From: Sulfurimonas sp. HSL3-1
Lineage (GTDB): Bacteria > Campylobacterota > Campylobacteria > Campylobacterales > Sulfurimonadaceae
Length of the DNA stretch: 64,000 nt
Assembly: GCF_039645995.1 (NCBI RefSeq)
Contig: NZ_CP147920.1
Location: 682,001 to 746,000 of the forward strand
Reading direction: 5' to 3'
The notes under the pieces were generated by a model that made no database searches, was not told the DNA's origin, and saw nothing but the letters and a program-made list of their open reading frames with translations. Within the stretch, counting starts at the first letter, position 1; each line of letters begins with the position of its first letter. Shown piece by piece: positions 1 through 8,547 of this stretch. The position numbers and the translations under genes were made by a program.

Positions 1-18
1 GGGGTGCCGGGGCACGGG

Positions 19-1227
19 CTAAAGCGCTTTGGTGAAGATGATGGCCCCGTTCGTGCCGCCGAAACCGTAATTGGTGCTCATGACGGTTTGAAGCTCCTTC
101 TCGCGCGCGGTGTTGGCGACGTAGTCCAGGTCGCAGGCGTCGTCTGGGGTACGGAGGTTTATGGTCGGGGGCATGATGTTGCGCTCCAGGGCCATAATGG
201 AGACGGCGGCTTCGATGATGCCGGTGGCCCCGAGACAGTGGCCGATACTCCCCTTGATGGAACTGATCGGAGGCACGGTCTCAAAGACCGCTTTGAAGGC
301 TTTGGTTTCGTTGGCGTCCCCCAGCGGGGTACTGGTCCCATGCGCGTTGATGTAGTCCACTCGTGGGTTGCCGGCCATCTGCAGCGCTGCCTGCATGGCC
401 CGGACGGGGCCGTCCGTGGCGGGGGCTGTGATGTGGCCTGCGTCTGCGCTTTCGCCGAAGCCCGCGACTCGTGCATAGATCTTCGCACCCCGCTTTTGGG
501 CATGTTCCAGGGTTTCGAGCACGAGCGCCGCCGCCCCTTCGCCCATTACGAAGCCGTCGCGCTCCTTGTCGAAGGGCCTGGAGGCCGTTTTCGGGTCGTC
601 GTTATGGGTGGAGAGCGCCTTCATGGCGCTGAAGCCGCGGATGCCCGTCTCGCAGATGCACGCTTCGGCGCCCAGGGCGACCATGACGTCTGCCCCGCCG
701 GCCATGATGGTCTTCGCCGCCTGGTTGATGGCGTGAAGCCCCGCCGTGCAGGCCGTCGTCGAGGAGAGGTTCGGCCCCTTGAGCCCGTAATAGATGGAGG
801 CGTACCCCGCCAGCATGTTCGTGATGGAACCGGGGATGAAAAAGGGCGAGATCTTCTTGCCGAAGGCGTTCTTTTCGATATTTTCCTGCATCATCGGCAG
901 TCCGCCTATCCCGGTGGCGGCGCTGACGCCCATCCGGGCTGCATCCCCGCTTTGCGGTTCGAGCGCGGCGTCGGCAAGGGCCTCTTTCAGCGCATGCATT
1001 CCCAGGTGGATGAAGCGGTCGCTCTTTTTGATGTCTTTGGGGTCCATGATGCTGCTTGGATCGAAGCCTTTGACTTCACTGGCGATTTGGACGGCATCGC
1101 CGGAGGCATCGAAATGGGTAATATAGTCAATGCCGCATACCCCCTCGATCAGCGCTTCAAAAGCGCTCTCGGCGCTGATGCCGACGCCGTTGATCATGCC
1201 GATTCCCGTAATGACAATAGGGTTCAT
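19..1227 (-). CDS. fabF: 3-oxoacyl-ACP synthase II (KAS II)
   Basis: Condensing enzyme of fatty acid elongation: decarboxylative condensation of malonyl-ACP with acyl-ACP in the cytosol. The 402-residue protein has the usual FabF length (about 410) and a complete Cys-His-His triad: C160 in SSTTACTAG, H296 in NAHGTSTPLGD and H330 in IGHCLGATG. I start at the ATG at 1227 (MNPIVITGIG) because AAGGAGTT lies just upstream and the residues before it are not FabF-like. It is divergent from a small hot-dog-fold protein, and two TetR-type operators lie between them. No acpP or fabG is adjacent, so this may be an accessory KAS rather than the main fab-cluster copy; that part is inference. Confidence 0.93.
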   Translation of the reverse strand: MNPIVITGIGMINGVGISAESAFEALIEGVCGIDYITHFDASGDAVQIASEVKGFDPSSIMDPKDIKKSDRFIHLGMHALKEALADAALEPQSGDAARMGVSAATGIGGLPMMQENIEKNAFGKKISPFFIPGSITNMLAGYASIYYGLKGPNLSSTTACTAGLHAINQAAKTIMAGGADVMVALGAEACICETGIRGFSAMKALSTHNDDPKTASRPFDKERDGFVMGEGAAALVLETLEHAQKRGAKIYARVAGFGESADAGHITAPATDGPVRAMQAALQMAGNPRVDYINAHGTSTPLGDANETKAFKAVFETVPPISSIKGSIGHCLGATGIIEAAVSIMALERNIMPPTINLRTPDDACDLDYVANTAREKELQTVMSTNYGFGGTNGAIIFTKAL

Positions 1228-1282
1228 TTTAACTCCTTTGCAAAAGTTTGAATGAGACAGAAACATACAAAGTTCGCTCAAA

Positions 1283-1298
1283 TAGACTGATTGGTCTA
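1283..1298. promoter_or_regulatory. TetR-type operator O1 (palindrome)
   Basis: TAGACTGATTGGTCTA is a dyad of half-sites TAGAC and GTCTA separated by 6 bp. It lies 56 bp upstream of the fabF start, in the divergent fabF/thioesterase region. The form TAGACYnnnnGGTCTA matches the operator type known for NemR-like TetR regulators. No such regulator is encoded within the window. Confidence 0.6.
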
Positions 1299-1327
1299 GT
1301 GAGATTCTAGTAGAGCTGTGCTTAAAC

Positions 1328-1343
1328 TAGACTAAACGGTCTA
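1328..1343. promoter_or_regulatory. TetR-type operator O2 (palindrome)
   Basis: TAGACTAAACGGTCTA is a second copy of the TAGAC-N6-GTCTA dyad, extended by C/G on each side. Its centre is 45 bp from O1. Two matching palindromes in one short divergent spacer suggest joint repression of fabF and the small hot-dog gene by one dimeric repressor. Confidence 0.6.
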
Positions 1344-1432
1344 GTACTAAGATGCTATAGTTGTCTACGAATAAGAAATGTGTCGATGCGGTCACTGGCG
1401 ATATTGTGCCGGGCCGAAAGAAAGGAGAACCG

Positions 1433-1840
1433 TTGGAAGCCGCCGATATACCATTTGCACGCTATATTGGGCTTGAACAGGAGAAAGGGAGCGTGTCGCT
1501 GGGGTTCAGCGGTACGGTAATGAACCATCTCAATACGATACACGCCAGTGCCCAGTTCGCTTTGGCGGAGACCCAAAGCGGTCTGTTTCTGCAGACGCTC
1601 TTTCCCGAACTGGAGGGCAAAGCCGTCCCGCTTTTGCGGGATGCGCAGATCCGTTACAGAAAACCCGCCGCGGCAAGGATCGTCGCGTCCGCGTCAGTGG
1701 ACACATCGGCGGTCGAAACGTTCAGGGATCAGTTCGGAAAAAAGGGGAGGGGGTCGATCAGGGTCGACGTCGCCGTGACGGACATCAACGGTGTATTGAC
1801 GTCGCAGGGCTCCTTTACATGGTTCATCCAGACGCTCTGA
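1433..1840 (+). CDS. Small hot-dog-fold (PaaI/YiiD-C-like) thioesterase-family protein
   Basis: About 135 residues with the pattern of a single hot-dog domain: a helix with NHLNTIHASAQFALAETQSGLFL followed by strands ending in GVLTSQGSFTWFIQTL. This resembles DUF4442/YiiD C-terminal acyl-CoA thioesterase-like proteins. I prefer the TTG at 1433 because AAAGGAG sits 5 nt upstream. An in-frame TTG at 1361 would add 24 residues that lack family character and has no good ribosome site. It shares a divergent control region with fabF, so a role in acyl-chain trimming or fatty acid stress is plausible. The specific substrate is unknown. Confidence 0.62.
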   Translation: MEAADIPFARYIGLEQEKGSVSLGFSGTVMNHLNTIHASAQFALAETQSGLFLQTLFPELEGKAVPLLRDAQIRYRKPAAARIVASASVDTSAVETFRDQFGKKGRGSIRVDVAVTDINGVLTSQGSFTWFIQTL

Positions 1841-1844
1841 GGCG

Positions 1845-3857
1845 TCAGCCGCTCCACTTCTCCAGCTTCGCCGCGTTGTGGTTGTAATCGGGCTCTTTCG
1901 ACTCCGGGTCGAGGAGGTCGTTGGTCAGGTAGTTGATACGGCGGTCGGTGACAGGGACGAAGAGGGTCTTTTCGCGGATGTTCTCCGTCACCTTCGCCTC
2001 GAAGACAAGCGCACCCCTCGCCGTCGTCACCTTGACCTTGTCGCCGTCCGCAATCCCCGCGCTTTGCGCGTCTTCGCTGTTGATCTCGATGTAGCTCAGC
2101 GGCTTGTGCTTGAGCAGGCGGTCGACGAAGGCGGTCTTTGTGCCGCTGTGCCACTGGTCGCGGGTCCGCCCGGTCGTGAGCAGGTAGGGGAACTCCAGTG
2201 AGCTGCTTTCGCTGCGGCGTTCGTTCTGTACGAAGATGAGGTTCGCCCTTCCGTCTGGGGTGAGGAACTCGTTATCGTCAAAGAGCCCCTCGCCCCAGAC
2301 ATGGCCGCCGTTTTTGAGGCTGGCGGCGTCGACGCCGCTGATGTCCATGTGCCCCTTCGGGCTGAGCGCCGTCATGCGGCGGTACTCGTCCCAGATCGCT
2401 TCGGCGTCTTGGTAGTCAAAGGCGCTTACGAAGCCCATGGCCCGCCCGATCATCGAAAAGATCTCCCAGTCGGGTTTGCAGTCGATGCTGCGGCGGGTTA
2501 GGCGCTCTTGGCGGGTGATGCTGCGGTCCATGTTCGTCTGTGTCCCCTCCTTTTCACCCCAGGGGGCCGCCGGCAGCCGCAGGTGGGCAAAGGGTTTCGT
2601 TTCGCTGTCGTCGTAGGCGTTGATCTCGACGATGAAGGGGACCTTCTTCAGCGCCGCTTCGACCCGGCTGCGGTTGGGGAGGTGGTAGACGGGGTCGGTG
2701 TGGCAGATGATAAGGACGTCGAGTTCGCGCCGTTCGGCCGCTTCGATCATCTCGAAGGCGGTGAGCCCCGGAGCGGGGGCGATGTTCTGCGCCCCCCAGA
2801 ATTCGCTCACCTTGGCGATGGACTCTTCGTTAAAATCCAGGTGCACCGCGAGGGTCGTCGCCAGCCCCCCGACCTCGCGGCCCCCCATGGCGTTGGGCTG
2901 TCCGGTCAGGGAGAAGGGGCCGTTGCCGGGACGGTTGATCTTGCCGGTAAGCAGGTGGAGGTTGATGAGCGCGAGGTTCTTGTCGACCCCCTGCGCGCTC
3001 TGGTTCAGCCCCATCGTCCAGGCGGAGATGACGTTCTCGCTCTGGTAAAAGAGTGCCATGAATGCTTCGAACGCTTCTTCTTCCAGCCCGCACCGCTTTA
3101 GCAGTTTCTTCGTCGGGATCTTCTTGATCTTTTTGAGGTAGGCGTCAAACCCGTTGACATGCGCGTCGAGGAAGGCGTCGTCGGTCTTGCCGTCGTCGAC
3201 GATGCGCCGCGCGACAAGGCTGAGAAAGTCGATGTCGGTACCGACGCGGATGGGAAGGTGGAGGTCCGCCTGCTCGGCGGTCTCCGTACGGCGCGGGTCG
3301 ATGACGACGGTTTTCAGCCCCTCTTTTTTCGCTTTCTTGATTTTGTTGTTGAAGACGACGTGCGCTTCGGCGGGGTTGGCGCCGACCATGATCAGAAGGT
3401 TGCAGTGCTCGATCTCCTCCATCCGCACGGGGACGTAGTCGACGCCGAAGACCTTCTTGTGGGCGACGACGGCGCTGGCCATGCAGGTGCGTGAGTTGGT
3501 ATCGACGTTGTTGGTCCCCAGGAACCCCTTGCCGAGCTTGTTGGCGACGTAGTAGTCCTCGGTGAGCATCTGACCCGAGAGGTAGAAGCCGATCCGCTCG
3601 GGGGAGGTGGAGCGGATGTTGTGGACGATCGTCTCGATGGCCATCTCCCAGGAGATCTCCGTAAAGTCTTCATAGGCTTTGCGCAGCTTGGGGCGCAGCA
3701 GCCGCGTCGGTGTCTCGATGGTGTGCAGCTCGCTGGCCCCTTTGGAGCAGACGAGTCCCTCGTTGACGGGGTAATCGATGTCGCCGACGAGGCGCCGGGT
3801 GTCGTACTCGATACCGCAGCCCACTCCGCAGTATCCGCAGACGGATTTGATTTTCAT
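1845..3857 (-). CDS. nasA: Assimilatory nitrate reductase catalytic subunit, ferredoxin (NarB) type
   Basis: Cytosolic Mo-bis-MGD enzyme reducing nitrate to nitrite for biosynthesis. The N-terminal [4Fe-4S] ligands are C7, C10, C14 and C37 (CxxCxxxC-x22-C). The Mo-ligand Cys is C125 in NSRTCMAS. The C-terminal molybdopterin-binding domain includes GRTRDQWHSGTKT. At 670 residues it lacks the extra C-terminal [2Fe-2S] domain of NADH-linked NasA forms and has no signal peptide, so it looks like the cyanobacterial NarB type that takes electrons from ferredoxin. No NasB/NasC partner is adjacent, which agrees. It is divergent from the nitrate transporter operon and convergent with the hot-dog gene. 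The start has AAAGG upstream. Confidence 0.9.
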   Translation of the reverse strand: MKIKSVCGYCGVGCGIEYDTRRLVGDIDYPVNEGLVCSKGASELHTIETPTRLLRPKLRKAYEDFTEISWEMAIETIVHNIRSTSPERIGFYLSGQMLTEDYYVANKLGKGFLGTNNVDTNSRTCMASAVVAHKKVFGVDYVPVRMEEIEHCNLLIMVGANPAEAHVVFNNKIKKAKKEGLKTVVIDPRRTETAEQADLHLPIRVGTDIDFLSLVARRIVDDGKTDDAFLDAHVNGFDAYLKKIKKIPTKKLLKRCGLEEEAFEAFMALFYQSENVISAWTMGLNQSAQGVDKNLALINLHLLTGKINRPGNGPFSLTGQPNAMGGREVGGLATTLAVHLDFNEESIAKVSEFWGAQNIAPAPGLTAFEMIEAAERRELDVLIICHTDPVYHLPNRSRVEAALKKVPFIVEINAYDDSETKPFAHLRLPAAPWGEKEGTQTNMDRSITRQERLTRRSIDCKPDWEIFSMIGRAMGFVSAFDYQDAEAIWDEYRRMTALSPKGHMDISGVDAASLKNGGHVWGEGLFDDNEFLTPDGRANLIFVQNERRSESSSLEFPYLLTTGRTRDQWHSGTKTAFVDRLLKHKPLSYIEINSEDAQSAGIADGDKVKVTTARGALVFEAKVTENIREKTLFVPVTDRRINYLTNDLLDPESKEPDYNHNAAKLEKWSG

Positions 3858-3906
3858 AACAAGCCTTTCTCTATATATAGGGGTCGATATTTCGTTGTTG
3901 CTGACG

Positions 3907-3921
3907 TATTATGACATAATA
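3907..3921. promoter_or_regulatory. Perfect 15-bp palindrome between nasA and nrtA
   Basis: TATTATGACATAATA is a perfect odd-length palindrome in the 186-bp divergent spacer, 50 bp upstream of nasA and 123 bp upstream of nrtA. It has the size of a Crp/FNR- or LysR-type dimer site, but it does not match TTGA-N6-TCAA. The regulator is unknown. Confidence 0.45.
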
Positions 3922-3944
3922 TGCTAAGAAAATATTAAGACTAT

Positions 3945-3961
3945 TGTATAAAAAACATACA
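3945..3961. promoter_or_regulatory. Nitrate-cluster operator, copy 1 (TGTAT-N7-ATACA)
   Basis: TGTATAAAAAACATACA is a dyad with 5-bp arms and a 7-bp centre. With one flanking base it is 17/18 identical to a sequence at 11918 upstream of the FNT channel gene. It lies 82 bp before nrtA. The sharing of this dyad between two transport promoters in one pathway suggests a common regulator. Confidence 0.55.
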
Positions 3962-4043
3962 AATAAATTGTCATTTTACTCCCTATAGCATGCCATAATG
4001 GTGCAACCGAAACAGAGTTTCAAAAAAAATAAAGGTTAAAGCA

Positions 4044-5444
4044 ATGAAAAGTGCATCTGGATTAAAAGGTTTGACACTGGCCGGACTCACCCTCGGGCTG
4101 GTAGCGACGACGCTGATGGCGGACGTCGAAAAGAAGAAGCTGACCATCGGCTTTATTGCGCTGACGGACTGTGCTCCCATCGTCATCGCGGAGGAGAAGG
4201 GTTTCTTTGACAAGTACGGCCTGGATGTGCATGTCGTCAAGGAGGGCGGCGGTTGGCCGGGGATCCAGCAGAAAGTGATCAACGGCGAGTACGACTTCTC
4301 GCACGCCCTGGCGGGGATGCCGATCGCGGCGACGCTGGGCATCAACGGGGATGCGAACCTCCAGGCGCTGATGAGCCTCGATTTCAACGGCAACGGCATC
4401 ACCTTCGGCAACAACATCATCAAGAAGATGAAAACCTACGGCATGGACGAGAAAAAACGTCCGCTCGGTTCCGGATCGCTGAAGAAGTACATCGATGCCA
4501 AGCATCAAAAAGAGGGGGGCAAATACCAGCCGCTGAGCTTCGGCATGGTGCACCCGGTCTCGACGCACAACTATGAGCTGCGCTACTGGATGGCCTCCTC
4601 GGGCATCGAGCCCGACCGCGACGCGACGATCAAACCTTTCCCGCCGCCGACGATGCCGTCGAACCTGATCGCGGGCAATATCGAAGGGTACTGCGTCGGG
4701 GAGCCTTGGAACGAACGGATCGTCCTGAAAAAAAAGGGCTCAACCCTCGTCACGAACTACGACATCTGGAACAACAACCCCGAAAAGGTGCTCCAGGCCC
4801 GGGCGGACTTTGTCGAAAAGAACCCTGAAACGACCAAGGCGGTCCTCAAAGCGATCATCGAGGCGCAGATGTGGCTGGATGAGAGCTGGGAACACCGCAA
4901 AGAGGCGGCGAAGATCCTCAGCAAGCCCAACTACGTCAAGGCACCGGTCTCGGTACTTGAAAAGTCGATGACGGGGACCTTCCAGTACCTTAAGGGGCGG
5001 GATTCCGAGCCCAACCCGATGTTCAACGTCTTCGCCAACTACTACGCGGCGTACCCTTTCTACAGCCACGGCATGTGGTTCATCACGCAGATGTACCGCT
5101 GGGGACAGCTCGACAAGCCCGTCGATATGAAAGCGGTCATCGAGAAGACCTATCGTCCGGACCTGTTCGCGATCGCGGCCAAAGAGGTGGGGTATGCACT
5201 GCCGCCGAGTCCGTGGAAAAAGGATGGCGTGGACAAGTACAACATGTTCATGGACGGCAAGGTTTACGACCCGAACAAGGCGGTCGAGTATATCTACAGC
5301 TTCAAGGTGACGAACCCGCTCGTGAGCGAGGCGGACCTCAAAGCGGCCAACGCCTGGGAGGGGAGCCTGAAGACGGCCCAGCCCGATTATGTCTGCCCCT
5401 ACGGGCCCGCCGGCTGCGCCGACCCCAAATACGTTACGAAATAA
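4044..5444 (+). CDS. nrtA: Nitrate ABC transporter, periplasmic substrate-binding protein
   Basis: A 466-residue exported binding protein of the NrtA/CmpA family that delivers nitrate (or nitrite) to the inner-membrane permease. The N-terminus is a Sec signal peptide with a likely cut after LMA near residue 26. The body carries family features such as KKLTIGFIALTDCAPIVIA and GGGWPGIQQK. The absence of a lipobox Cys means a soluble periplasmic protein, unlike many cyanobacterial NrtA lipoproteins. It is first in an operon with permease and ATPase genes, and is divergent from nasA. The substrate is inferred from context, because NrtA and bicarbonate-binding CmpA are close relatives. Confidence 0.9.
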   Translation: MKSASGLKGLTLAGLTLGLVATTLMADVEKKKLTIGFIALTDCAPIVIAEEKGFFDKYGLDVHVVKEGGGWPGIQQKVINGEYDFSHALAGMPIAATLGINGDANLQALMSLDFNGNGITFGNNIIKKMKTYGMDEKKRPLGSGSLKKYIDAKHQKEGGKYQPLSFGMVHPVSTHNYELRYWMASSGIEPDRDATIKPFPPPTMPSNLIAGNIEGYCVGEPWNERIVLKKKGSTLVTNYDIWNNNPEKVLQARADFVEKNPETTKAVLKAIIEAQMWLDESWEHRKEAAKILSKPNYVKAPVSVLEKSMTGTFQYLKGRDSEPNPMFNVFANYYAAYPFYSHGMWFITQMYRWGQLDKPVDMKAVIEKTYRPDLFAIAAKEVGYALPPSPWKKDGVDKYNMFMDGKVYDPNKAVEYIYSFKVTNPLVSEADLKAANAWEGSLKTAQPDYVCPYGPAGCADPKYVTK

Positions 5445-5478
5445 ATCTTCGGCCCTTCGCGGCTGAAACCAGGAAAAC

Positions 5479-6288
5479 ATGATGCAGGAAATTATCAAGA
5501 AAACCGCGCTGCCGCTGATGGTGCTGTTCGTCATTCTGGCGGGCTGGCAACTGGTGGCCAACAATGTCGAAGAGTTCCCGACGCCCCACAGCACATGGGT
5601 GGCGGCGTTCGGGGGAATCAATGCCGACGGCGACGAGATCGAGGGAGTGCTTTCCGATCCGTTTTATGTCGAGAACGAGGATGACAAGGGGATCGCCTGG
5701 CAGATCACGAACTCCCTCGGCCGGGTCTTCGGGGGCTTCGCGCTGGCGATCCTCGTGGGGATCCCCGTGGGGCTGCTGATCGGGATGAGCAAAAACTTTA
5801 TGATGGCGCTCAACCCCTACATCCAGATCCTCAAGCCGGTTTCGCCGCTGGCGTGGCTGCCGCTGCTGCTGATGGTCTTCCAGGACATCAACCTGACGGC
5901 CATCTCGACGATCTTTATCACCTCCATCTGGCCGATTATCATCAATACGGCCCTGGGGGTGCGCAGCGTCAACCAGGATTATCTCAATGTCGCGAAGGTG
6001 CTGCAGTTCACCCCGTTCGAGACGATCCGCAAGATCATCCTGCCCGTCGCGGTACCGTACATCTTTACGGGGATGCGGCTGAGCCTGGGGATCGCCTGGC
6101 TCGTCATCGTTGCGGCGGAGATGCTCACCGGCGGGATCGGCATCGGGTTCTGGATCTGGGACGAGTACAACAATCTGAACTACCCGAACATCATTATCGG
6201 GATCATCATCGTCGGTGTCGTGGGGTATATCCTCGACGTCATCATGGGCAAGATCGCCGATTTCTTCGACTACCGAAAACGCGCCTGA
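5479..6288 (+). CDS. nrtB: Nitrate ABC transporter permease
   Basis: A 269-residue inner-membrane permease of the NrtB/SsuC/TauC family. A first transmembrane segment lies at about residues 8-25. A periplasmic stretch of about 60 residues follows, and then a five-helix core. The core has the EAA-like cytoplasmic loop around NVAKVLQFTPFETIRKIILPVAVPYIFTG that docks on the ATPase. It begins 34 nt after nrtA, with AGGAAA before tandem ATG codons, and ends 10 nt before the ATPase gene. It would act as a homodimer channel with NrtA and the ATPase. Confidence 0.9.
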   Translation: MMQEIIKKTALPLMVLFVILAGWQLVANNVEEFPTPHSTWVAAFGGINADGDEIEGVLSDPFYVENEDDKGIAWQITNSLGRVFGGFALAILVGIPVGLLIGMSKNFMMALNPYIQILKPVSPLAWLPLLLMVFQDINLTAISTIFITSIWPIIINTALGVRSVNQDYLNVAKVLQFTPFETIRKIILPVAVPYIFTGMRLSLGIAWLVIVAAEMLTGGIGIGFWIWDEYNNLNYPNIIIGIIIVGVVGYILDVIMGKIADFFDYRKRA

Positions 6289-6298
6289 GGAGGACAGC

Positions 6299-7090
6299 AT
6301 GGGTAAATTTCTCTCACTGGAACATGTCGACAAGGTGTTCCCGCTTCCGGGCGGGAAGGAGTATGTGGCGGTCCGTGATGTTGACCTCGAGATCAAAAAG
6401 AACGAGATCATCTCCATCATCGGTCACTCGGGCTGCGGCAAATCGACGCTGCTCAACATGATCGCGGGGCTCGACCTCAACACGGCCGGGGGGATCTTCT
6501 TGAACAACAAGGAGATCGGCGGCCCGGGCCCCGAGCGCGCCGTGGTATTTCAAAACCACTCACTGCTGCCGTGGCTGACGGTCTACCAGAACATCGAGAT
6601 GGCCGTCAAGAAGGTGATGCCGGAGCTCAGCAAACAGGAGCTTGGCGAGCGGGTCATGAAATTCGTCAGCATGGTCAACCTCGACCACGCCAAGGACAAG
6701 TACCCCGGCGAGATCAGCGGGGGAATGAAGCAGCGCGTCGGGATTGCCCGCGCGCTCTCCATCAAGCCCGAGGTGCTGCTGATGGACGAACCCTTCGGGG
6801 CCCTTGACTCGCTGACCCGCGCCAACCTGCAGGAGCATCTGATGCGCATCCAGGAGAAGGTACAGAACACCGTCATCATCATTACGCACGACGTCGACGA
6901 AGCGGTGCTGCTCAGCGACCGGGTCATCATGATGACCAACGGCCCCGAAGCGACGGTGGGAGAGATCCTCGAGGTGAACCTGGAGCGCCCGCGCGACCGC
7001 GTGGCGCTGCAGCAGGACCCCGAATACGTCCGCTGCCGCGAAGCGATCCTCAGTTTCCTCTACGAGAAGTTCGCCAAAGACGACGAATAA
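6299..7090 (+). CDS. nrtD: Nitrate ABC transporter ATP-binding protein (NrtD-like)
   Basis: A 263-residue ATPase energising nitrate uptake. Walker A GHSGCGKST is at residues 42-50, the ABC signature SGGMKQR at 140-146, and Walker B LLMDEPFGALD near 160-170, followed by the switch His in ITHDVDEA. The start at 6299 follows GAGGACAGC. It lacks the fused C-terminal nitrate-binding domain of cyanobacterial NrtC, so this transporter runs on one simple ATPase, presumably as a homodimer. It is last in the nrt operon; a 141-bp spacer with three hairpins separates it from the porin gene. Confidence 0.9.
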   Translation: MGKFLSLEHVDKVFPLPGGKEYVAVRDVDLEIKKNEIISIIGHSGCGKSTLLNMIAGLDLNTAGGIFLNNKEIGGPGPERAVVFQNHSLLPWLTVYQNIEMAVKKVMPELSKQELGERVMKFVSMVNLDHAKDKYPGEISGGMKQRVGIARALSIKPEVLLMDEPFGALDSLTRANLQEHLMRIQEKVQNTVIIITHDVDEAVLLSDRVIMMTNGPEATVGEILEVNLERPRDRVALQQDPEYVRCREAILSFLYEKFAKDDE

Positions 7091-7157
7091 ACACTGCTTT
7101 TGAAAGCAGCAAGGTGTCGGCGGGACGCGTTCCCGCGGCGTAATAAAGTCGCTCGCT

Positions 7158-7209
7158 CTTCTGGGGAGTCCCGTCGCATCATGCGGGGCTCTCCAGAGGT
7201 GCCGCCTCG
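7158..7209 (+). ncRNA. Conserved hairpin leader upstream of porin copy 1
   Basis: A 52-nt block shared with 15236-15288 upstream of the second porin. It opens with CTTCTGGGGAG. Helix P1 pairs 7161-7168 with 7189-7196. A small hairpin GAGG-N5-CCTC follows, 22 nt before the start codon. Two further hairpins precede it (CTGCTT/AAGCAG near 7095-7110 and GCGGGA/TCCCGC near 7118-7136). The shared sequence and structure suggest a regulatory 5' leader. The class is not recognised. Confidence 0.4.
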
Positions 7210-7231
7210 AGATTGTAAAAGGATAATTTGA

Positions 7232-8455
7232 ATGAAGAAGTGGATGATGTCGCTGGCCGCCGTGCCGGTTATTGTGGGAAGTATGGGTGTGGCTGCAACG
7301 GCTGCTGAAGAGATCGTTCTCCTGAACGGTATGAAGATGAGCGGCGAGATCCGCCCGCGCTACGAGATGGCAGCAGTGAAGGACAACGGCCTCGATACGG
7401 CCAACGCCTTTACGGCCCGGACGCGCCTTGCGGTCGAAGGGACGCTCTTCGGCCTGGAAGGGCTGAGCGCCAAAGTGGGGATGACCTCGGTCAACAACTT
7501 CGGCTATAACGACTACGCGCCGCAGGATGCAACCTATGACCTGATCCTGGACCCCCAGCAGGCGATCCTGACGGAGGGGTACCTGGCCTATACGGCGGCG
7601 GACACGACGCTGCTTGCGGGGCGCTCCTTCGTCAATCTCGACGACCAGCGTTTCGTGGGCACGGTCGGTTGGCGCCAGATGGAGCGCGCCTACGATACGG
7701 TGACGCTGAGCAACGGTTCCATCGACGGGCTCTCCCTGATGGGGTCGTGGATCTACGGTTACCAGGGGGTCAACGCCAACCCGACGACGGACACGGGGTC
7801 GCTGCTCCTGCACGCGACATACACGGCGGGCAAGGCGCTCTCCGTCACGGGGTTCGGCTATATGCTCGCGGACGTGCATGACACCTACGGCCTGCGCGTC
7901 TCCGGGGACATCGCCCTGAACGGCGTGACGCTGAACTATGCGGCCTCCTACGCCAAGCAGAGCGATGCTTCGCTGACCTACGCCCTCGATGATGCGCCGG
8001 AAATCGACGCTTCTTACTACGACATCGCCCTGGGCGCGAACATCTCCGGTCTGATCGTCGGCGCGGAGTACGAGGTGCTCGGGGATGCCGAAAGCAACAG
8101 CACAAAGGGGTTCACGACCCCGCTGGCGACCCTGCACAAGTTCCAGGGGTGGGCGGACGTCTTTCTGGGGCGCACGGCCGGCAGCAATAACGACGGTCTG
8201 GCGGACCTGAGCGGTAAACTGGGATTTGCGGCGCCGGGCTTCGGGAAGGTGCTGGGAGTTTACCACAAGTTCGACGCCCTCTCCGGCGCGAACAAGGACC
8301 TGGGCAGCGAGTTCGACCTGCTCTACGCCAACAAGGTCCCGGGTGTCAGCAACCTCGGTTTCCTGGCAAAGGCGGCCTTCTACTCCAAGGGCGACACGGG
8401 CAACGACGTCACCAAGGTCTGGGCGCAGCTCGATTACAAGTTTATGGTCAAATAA
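7232..8455 (+). CDS. Outer-membrane porin (alginate-export-like beta-barrel), copy 1
   Basis: A 407-residue exported protein with a signal peptide (cleavage near ATAAEE) and the alternating-residue pattern of a beta-barrel ending in LDYKFMVK. Motifs such as GEIRPRYEM, DTANAFTARTRLAVEG and the long central barrel resemble the alginate-export porin group common in Campylobacterota. Residues 39-158 differ by a single residue from the paralogue at 15314, while the middle (about 160-280) diverges. It sits between nrtD and cysG, so a role in letting nitrate or nitrite across the outer membrane is likely. That substrate is inference from context only. Confidence 0.75.
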   Translation: MKKWMMSLAAVPVIVGSMGVAATAAEEIVLLNGMKMSGEIRPRYEMAAVKDNGLDTANAFTARTRLAVEGTLFGLEGLSAKVGMTSVNNFGYNDYAPQDATYDLILDPQQAILTEGYLAYTAADTTLLAGRSFVNLDDQRFVGTVGWRQMERAYDTVTLSNGSIDGLSLMGSWIYGYQGVNANPTTDTGSLLLHATYTAGKALSVTGFGYMLADVHDTYGLRVSGDIALNGVTLNYAASYAKQSDASLTYALDDAPEIDASYYDIALGANISGLIVGAEYEVLGDAESNSTKGFTTPLATLHKFQGWADVFLGRTAGSNNDGLADLSGKLGFAAPGFGKVLGVYHKFDALSGANKDLGSEFDLLYANKVPGVSNLGFLAKAAFYSKGDTGNDVTKVWAQLDYKFMVK

Positions 8456-8463
8456 GCGTTCGC

Positions 8464-8480
8464 GCGGCCTTTCCGGCCGC
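8464..8480 (+). other. Intercistronic GC hairpin after porin copy 1
   Basis: GCGGCC and GGCCGC arms separated by a TTTCC loop, 9 nt after the porin stop. No T-run follows, so an mRNA-stabilising or processing hairpin fits better than a terminator. Similar GCGGCC-based hairpins follow the FNT gene and cyanase. Confidence 0.45.
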
Positions 8481-8547
8481 CGAAACGGTCATGTTTTTTG
8501 ACGCTTCTTCATCACCGAAGGCGCATTAAAAAACATACGAAGGATTC

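Noticed and set aside
7091-7231. Tandem hairpins before porin copy 1 as an ANTAR (NasR-type) antiterminator
   Set aside because: The loops are not hexamers with A at position 1 and G at position 4, and no terminator with a T-run follows. No ANTAR regulator gene is in the window.
8528-8541. AAAAAACATACGAA before cysG as a third nitrate-cluster operator
   Set aside because: It lacks the TGTAT half-site and merges with the ribosome binding site.
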